Shown here: in pieces, positions 5,686 to 8,727 of the stretch | How positions within the stretch are numbered: the first letter of the stretch is position 1 | How the letters are laid out: every line of letters starts with the position of its first letter | Assembly: GCA_009693435.1 (NCBI GenBank) | Contig: SHXF01000147.1 | Coordinates: forward strand, 1-8,727 | Source: Betaproteobacteria bacterium | GTDB lineage: Bacteria > Pseudomonadota > Gammaproteobacteria > Burkholderiales > SG8-39 | Reading direction: 5' to 3' | DNA: 8,727 nucleotides | The notes under the pieces: generated by a model | Databases searched by the model: none | What the model was told of the DNA's origin: nothing | The model's input: only the letters and a program-made list of their open reading frames with translations | Position numbers and translations under genes: made by a program

Positions 5686-6285
5686 TCAGGCGTTGACCCG
5701 TTGCCAATGGCGGCGTAGCTGCGCCAGCATCGCGTCGGGCGTACCGTTGTTGTCGATGACGACGTCGGCGCGAGCGATGCGCTCGGCATTCGAGAGCTGG
5801 GCGTCGAGCCGGCTCTCCACTGTCGGCAGCGGAATGTGGTCGCGCGCCATCGCGCGGGCGATGGCGACCGGGCGGTCAACGATGTTCACCCAAACTTCGT
5901 CTCCGATGTCCTGCCAGCCGGCTTCGAACAGCACTGCGGCCTCGAGCACGATGACTCGTGCAGTACCGGCAGTCCGCACATGAGTAATCTCGTCTGCGGC
6001 CAGCGCGCGTATGGCAGGCCATACGATGTCGGTCAGTTTTTTCAGTTCCGCTGGCTTGCCGAACACCTTGCCGCCGAGCACCTTGCGATCGATCCTGCCG
6101 TCGGCTGCCACCACATCCCGGCCGAAGGCCGCCACCACCTGCGCATGGGCGGGCGAACCCATCTCGTAGCTACGATGACCGAGCACGTCGGCATCGATGA
6201 CGTGCGCGCCCTGCTCCTTCAGGAAGCGCGCCGCTGTGGACTTGCCGGACGCCAGTCCGCCGGTAAGGCAAATCACCTTAGCCAT
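5686..6285 (-). CDS. coaE: Dephospho-CoA kinase, COASY-like subtype
   Basis: The enzyme phosphorylates the 3'-hydroxyl of the ribose of dephospho-CoA with ATP, the last step of coenzyme A synthesis, in the cytoplasm. The protein has 199 residues, a usual CoaE length. The P-loop is GGLASGKS (Walker A, 9-16), followed by the substrate motif VIDAD (29-33), the lid region with RAMARD (144-149) and the VIDNNG signature (176-181). Unusually, the middle carries GHRSYEMGSPA, RKVLGGKVFGK and LTDIVWPAI (about 36-93), then LEAAVLFEAGW (114-124). As far as I recall, these resemble the kinase domain of animal bifunctional CoA synthase more than E. coli CoaE. It stands alone between repeats rather than in the common pilD-coaE-zapD cluster, so it could be a second, acquired copy. 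The start at 6285 has a modest AGGTGA site. Confidence 0.88.
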   Translation of the reverse strand: MAKVICLTGGLASGKSTAARFLKEQGAHVIDADVLGHRSYEMGSPAHAQVVAAFGRDVVAADGRIDRKVLGGKVFGKPAELKKLTDIVWPAIRALAADEITHVRTAGTARVIVLEAAVLFEAGWQDIGDEVWVNIVDRPVAIARAMARDHIPLPTVESRLDAQLSNAERIARADVVIDNNGTPDAMLAQLRRHWQRVNA

Positions 6286-6360
6286 GGTTCACCTGTGAGC
6301 GTCGTGCATGGATGCCTTATTAGGTTCATCAAGCTCTCGTGTGGGTGATAAATCACCATT

Positions 6361-6439
6361 GTCGTTCCCGCGCATGCGGGAATCCATAACACAGTGCCAT
6401 AGGGCGCTCCCTATGGATTCCCGCCTGCGCGGGAATGAC
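6361..6439. repeat. REP/BIME-like palindrome, second type
   Basis: Arms 6361-6388 and 6412-6439 are 28-base inverted copies with two mismatches, each containing a GTTCCCGCG...CGGGAAT subpalindrome. The centre adds a perfect 8-bp hairpin, CCATAGGG (6397-6404) with CCCTATGG (6409-6416), overlapping the right arm. It has the same architecture as 301-418 but a different sequence (TTCCCGCG rather than TTCCGGCG). It lies upstream of coaE in non-coding DNA. Confidence 0.8.
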
Positions 6440-6574
6440 AGAGTTACTTTTGTATTCTTTGCCGAGTGCCGTGGCATTCACATCTGTATCTACAGCAAAG
6501 TCTGAGGTCCTCCCAAAATCTAGCGACGCTTTGCGCCAGCATTTTTGCTGGTCGTTTTAGTCCCTGTCCGCTTA
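6440..6574. other. Non-coding stretch with one hairpin
   Basis: No gene is supported here. CCAGCA (6536-6541) and TGCTGG (6546-6551) form a perfect 6-bp stem with a TTTT loop, followed by TCGTTTTAG. That looks like a weak intrinsic terminator on the plus strand, yet no plus-strand gene lies upstream within the window. Otherwise nothing recognisable. Confidence 0.3.
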
Positions 6575-6602
6575 TTATTGATCTTTTCATAATTTGTGAC
6601 AA
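6574..6602 (-). promoter_or_regulatory. Candidate outward promoter at the edge of MITE copy 2
   Basis: On the minus strand TTGTCA (6597-6602) lies 17 bases before AATAAT (6574-6579; five of six to TATAAT). The last base of the -10 comes from the flanking DNA and gives a better match than in copy 1. It points toward coaE, about 290 bases downstream, across the REP-like palindrome. No experiment or expression signal supports it. Confidence 0.35.
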
Positions 6603-6694
6603 ACCCAATCCGTTCGCCCTGAGCTTGTCGAAGGGCTACGGGGCTTCGACAGGCTCACCCCGAACGGTGTAATGTATTTAGGAAAGATCAATAA
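6575..6694. repeat. 120-bp MITE-like element, copy 2
   Basis: This has the same length, orientation, terminal inverted repeats and palindromic core as the copy at 5546-5665, with three substitutions. Its right end overlaps the end of the Udh-like gene and supplies that gene's stop codon (TTA at 6678-6680 on the plus strand) and last residues (IDLS). No transposase for it is present. The TA at each tip would fit a TA-targeting (IS630/Tc1-like) mobiliser, but this is only an inference. Confidence 0.85.
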
Positions 6695-7583
6695 CTGTTG
6701 ATTTGTCACGCACAGCAGTCTTTCGTGCCGAAAGTGTCGATGTAGACTCGCTACGCCTTGCCTTGGGTGTGGCGTCGCGCGCGGGTGCGAGCCGGCTGCG
6801 CGTTCCGCCTTCGGACATGCAATGGCCGCCGCCCTGATAGATGTCCGCAGGCGAGGTTCCCGCAGGACCGTCGCGCTTGAGGACTTCATCCACGTACTGT
6901 TCACTGCGATCTTGCGGCCGATAGCCTAGCCGATGGGCATTGGCGTTGTCGAACCAGGCGCGGGCGTTGTCCGAAATGCCATACACGACTTCGAAGCGCA
7001 GATCCGGTTGTTCGATGCCGATGGTGACCAGCTGAGCCATGTCGCGCGCACTGATCCAGATGGCGAGCCGGCGCCGGTCAATCGGCTCTGAATTCACGTT
7101 GCCTATGCGCATGCAGAACATCTGCATGCCATAGCGGTCGGCGTAGAGACTGGCGAGCGCTTCGTTGAACACCTTGGATACGCCATAGCGACTGTCCGGC
7201 TTGGGATAGACGCGGTGATCGATAACCTGATCGCAGCGGTAAAACCCGACTGCATGATTCGAAGTCGCGACCAGGAATCGCTTGACCCCGTTTCTGCGTG
7301 CCGCTTCCAGCGCATTGTAGAAACCAACGATGTTTGCGGAAAGAATGTGCTCCCAGTCGTGTTCGCCCGACTGCCCGCCAAAATGCACCACGGCATCCAC
7401 ACCCTTGGAAACCCTCAGCATGTCGGAGAGTTTGCTGATGTCCGCGCGCATAAAAGTCTCGCCGGGCTGCAGGTTACGGATCGGCTTGTTATCCGACAGC
7501 CGCAGCTTGTACTTTCCGGCCAACTCGGGCCGCAGAAAGGTACCGATGCGCCCGGCGGCGCCTGTCATCAGGATCGTCTTCAT
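6678..7583 (-). CDS. NAD-dependent uronate-dehydrogenase-like SDR/epimerase
   Basis: This 301-residue extended SDR protein most resembles uronate dehydrogenase (Udh), which oxidises a hexuronate at C1 to an aldarolactone with NAD. The Rossmann motif is TGAAGRIG (7-14). VVHFGGQSGEHDWEHILSAN (65-84) follows, then the catalytic Ser108 in ATSNHAVGFY and YGVSK with Tyr133 and Lys137. WISARD (176-181) and FDNANAHRLGY (210-220) match the Udh C-terminal region. I chose the ATG at 7581-7583, two bases after the stop of the upstream dehydrogenase, so translation is probably coupled. A TTG four codons earlier is an alternative. Similarity to the family seems to end near QGGGHCMSEG (250-258). The last ~43 residues are Arg/Ser/Thr-rich and end inside the MITE, so the native C-terminus has probably been replaced. 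A general sugar epimerase cannot be excluded. Confidence 0.82.
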   Translation of the reverse strand: MKTILMTGAAGRIGTFLRPELAGKYKLRLSDNKPIRNLQPGETFMRADISKLSDMLRVSKGVDAVVHFGGQSGEHDWEHILSANIVGFYNALEAARRNGVKRFLVATSNHAVGFYRCDQVIDHRVYPKPDSRYGVSKVFNEALASLYADRYGMQMFCMRIGNVNSEPIDRRRLAIWISARDMAQLVTIGIEQPDLRFEVVYGISDNARAWFDNANAHRLGYRPQDRSEQYVDEVLKRDGPAGTSPADIYQGGGHCMSEGGTRSRLAPARDATPKARRSESTSTLSARKTAVRDKSTVIDLS

Positions 7584-7585
7584 AG

Positions 7586-8548
7586 TCAGAACCAATTCTG
7601 TTTGTCGACAATGTTGCGCAGCGGTTTGCCCTGCATAAACCGTCGCGTGTTATCCAGAATAATTTCGTAGCGCCGCTCGTTGACGTGCGGCCCGAAGCCT
7701 GCCATGTGCGGCGTGATGATGACGCCCGGCATGGTCCACAAGGGGTGTTCCGCGGGCAGCGGTTCGGTCTCGAACACGTCAAGGCCCGCGCCCGCGATAT
7801 CGCCGTCTTCAAGCGCGTTCGTCAGGTCGTCGAGCCTGACGGTTTTACCGCGGCCGATGTTGATGAAAAACGCGGTGGGCTTCATGCGGCGGAACCGCGA
7901 GCGGTCGAAAAACCCTTCAGTGGCGGGCGTGTGTGGAACGGTCAGGATAACGAAGTCCGCCCTTGGCAGCAATTCGTCCAAATCTTCCGGGGGGTGCAGT
8001 TCTGCCACGCCGGTCGGCGGGCTTTCGCGACGCGCATCGGTTCCGATTACGCGCATGCCAAATGCACTGGCGAGTCGAGCGGCTTCCGCCCCGATGCCGC
8101 CCACACCCACGATGAGCGCAGTTGCTTCGGCCAGCGCGACGACGCCGGTATCCCTGGGCGGACGCGCCCACTCACGCCGCAGTTGCTGCGGAAAAAAACG
8201 CTGCATGCCGCGGCTGAAATTGAGCACATACATCATGATGTGCGCAGCGATATGGTCGTTGTAGATCTCCCGGAAGTTTGTCACCACCACCGGATGTGCA
8301 ATCAGCGCAGGGTAGTAATAGCCCGCCGGTGGCGCGGCATGGGGCGCCTGAATCCAGCGCAGCTTTTGCGCCTTGGGCAGCAGTTCCGGCGTCAGCGTGC
8401 CAAACGCCGCATCGGCATCCCGGATAGCCGCCTCGGCATGCGGGAGGTCTTCGCTGACGACTACAGAAATTTCTGCTACCGTGACAGCAAGTCGCTTGGC
8501 CCATTCTCGTGTGAATTGGGTTTGCGGCGGCAACATGACAATCTTCAC
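7586..8548 (-). CDS. D-isomer-specific 2-hydroxyacid dehydrogenase (NAD-binding)
   Basis: A 320-residue cytoplasmic oxidoreductase that would interconvert a 2-keto acid and a D-2-hydroxy acid. The dinucleotide fold has GVGGIG (148-153) with Asp171 at the end of the second strand, which favours NAD, although Arg173-Arg174 leave NADP possible. The catalytic trio is visible: Arg233 in INIGRG, Glu262 in DVFETEPLP and His281 in TPHMAG. The start is a GTG (8546-8548), chosen because GAGGAG lies seven bases upstream; the first ATG would be at 8534-8536 and would lose the first strand. It is the first gene of a minus-strand pair with the Udh-like gene and is divergent from the amidohydrolase. The substrate is unknown; glyoxylate/hydroxypyruvate-reductase-like or sugar-acid activity would fit the neighbours. 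Confidence 0.9.
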   Translation of the reverse strand: MKIVMLPPQTQFTREWAKRLAVTVAEISVVVSEDLPHAEAAIRDADAAFGTLTPELLPKAQKLRWIQAPHAAPPAGYYYPALIAHPVVVTNFREIYNDHIAAHIMMYVLNFSRGMQRFFPQQLRREWARPPRDTGVVALAEATALIVGVGGIGAEAARLASAFGMRVIGTDARRESPPTGVAELHPPEDLDELLPRADFVILTVPHTPATEGFFDRSRFRRMKPTAFFINIGRGKTVRLDDLTNALEDGDIAGAGLDVFETEPLPAEHPLWTMPGVIITPHMAGFGPHVNERRYEIILDNTRRFMQGKPLRNIVDKQNWF

Positions 8549-8567
8549 GAAATGACTCCTCTGTGAC

Positions 8568-8589
8568 TTTCGAATTTGCGAATTCTAAA
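8568..8589. promoter_or_regulatory. Inverted repeat in the divergent intergenic gap (candidate operator)
   Basis: The sequence TTTCGAATT TGCG AATTCTAAA is an inverted repeat with nine-base arms (8568-8576 and 8581-8589), mismatched at one position. It sits in the 40-base gap between the divergent dehydrogenase (start 8548) and amidohydrolase (start 8589) genes, touching the start codon of the latter. Its position suits a regulator controlling both genes, but no regulator gene is in the window and the AT-rich match could arise by chance. Confidence 0.4.
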
Positions 8590-8727
8590 TGATAACCAAC
8601 GCTGCAACTCGTCCGTTGTTATTTGATTCACACGCCCATCTGGTTGCCGATGACCAAATGCGTTATCCGCGCAACCCGATGCAGCGCGCGGCGGACGCGC
8701 CGTATCGGCCGCCGGGAGAAATAGGCA
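8589..8727 (+). CDS. Amidohydrolase/lactonase, COG3618 type (N-terminal part, runs off right edge)
   Basis: The first 46 codons of a gene on the plus strand. An in-frame TAA directly precedes the ATG, so this start or a later TTG (8613-8615) must be used. The peptide reads LFDSHAHLVADD followed by RYPRNPM and APYRPPG. The DxHxH motif near residues 13-17 is the first metal-binding element of TIM-barrel amidohydrolases. The RYP...APYRPPG continuation is typical of the COG3618 (amidohydrolase 2) group, which includes 2-pyrone-4,6-dicarboxylate lactonase, fuconolactonase and galactarolactone isomerase. No clear ribosome site is seen, so a short-leader or leaderless message is possible. The rest of the active site lies outside the window, so the substrate is open. 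Confidence 0.8.
   Translation, partial: MITNAATRPLLFDSHAHLVADDQMRYPRNPMQRAADAPYRPPGEIG

Noticed and set aside
6289..6672. Several short open frames (60-70 codons) on both strands between coaE and the Udh-like gene
   Set aside because: They read through the REP-like palindrome or the MITE (peptides such as SFPRRRES or NPFALSLSKG are known translations of such repeats) and are not genes.
5546..6694. The two MITE copies as phage attachment sites
   Set aside because: They have terminal inverted repeats and an internal palindrome, no integrase or tRNA gene is nearby, and the enclosed 1 kb holds only a metabolic gene.
7685..8566. Long open frame (293 codons) on the plus strand opposite the 2-hydroxyacid dehydrogenase gene
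   Set aside because: It is antisense to a gene with complete catalytic motifs, encodes an arginine-rich peptide with no recognisable domain, and is the kind of shadow frame expected in GC-rich DNA.

Overview
The window looks like an accessory region of a high-GC betaproteobacterium, probably Burkholderiales. The main reason is four complete genes plus one fragment of the Bug/TctC family of periplasmic solute-binding receptors. This family is massively expanded in Bordetella, Cupriavidus and relatives, usually without its transport partners nearby. The taxonomic call is an inference from gene content; no rRNA or tRNA gene is present.

Layout. The left edge (1-148) is the 3' end of an IS30-family insertion sequence. 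Positions 149-640 hold no intact gene: there is a REP-like palindrome (301-418) and a scrambled remnant of a sugar dehydrogenase/epimerase gene (437-573). A short remnant ending in Gly-Gly-stop, like a MoaD/ThiS sulfur carrier, follows at 641-766. From 759 to 5525 lie the Bug genes. One is on the minus strand, preceded by the in-frame C-terminal relic of another Bug gene. A plus-strand operon follows: Bug, carboxymuconolactone decarboxylase-like protein, Bug, with tight spacing. The last Bug gene is on the minus strand, convergent with that operon.

From 5546 to 6694 is a lone dephospho-CoA kinase gene (coaE) between two 97.5% identical copies of a 120-bp MITE-like element, with a second REP-like palindrome also present. 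The kinase resembles the dephospho-CoA kinase domain of animal CoA synthase (COASY) more than E. coli CoaE. The right part (6678-8727) holds a D-2-hydroxyacid dehydrogenase and a translationally coupled uronate-dehydrogenase-like enzyme on the minus strand. The start of a COG3618-type amidohydrolase/lactonase diverges from them.

Working together: Udh-type dehydrogenases make aldarolactones, COG3618 amidohydrolases include lactonases and lactone isomerases, D-2-hydroxyacid dehydrogenases handle 2-keto/2-hydroxy acids, and Bug receptors bind organic acids including carboxylated compounds. A sugar-acid or related organic-acid uptake and catabolism locus is therefore plausible but unproven. The left third reads as a decayed, rearranged counterpart of such a locus. 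The MITE copies shape gene ends: one supplies the stop codon and last residues of the Udh-like protein, the other forms the immediate upstream region of a Bug gene.
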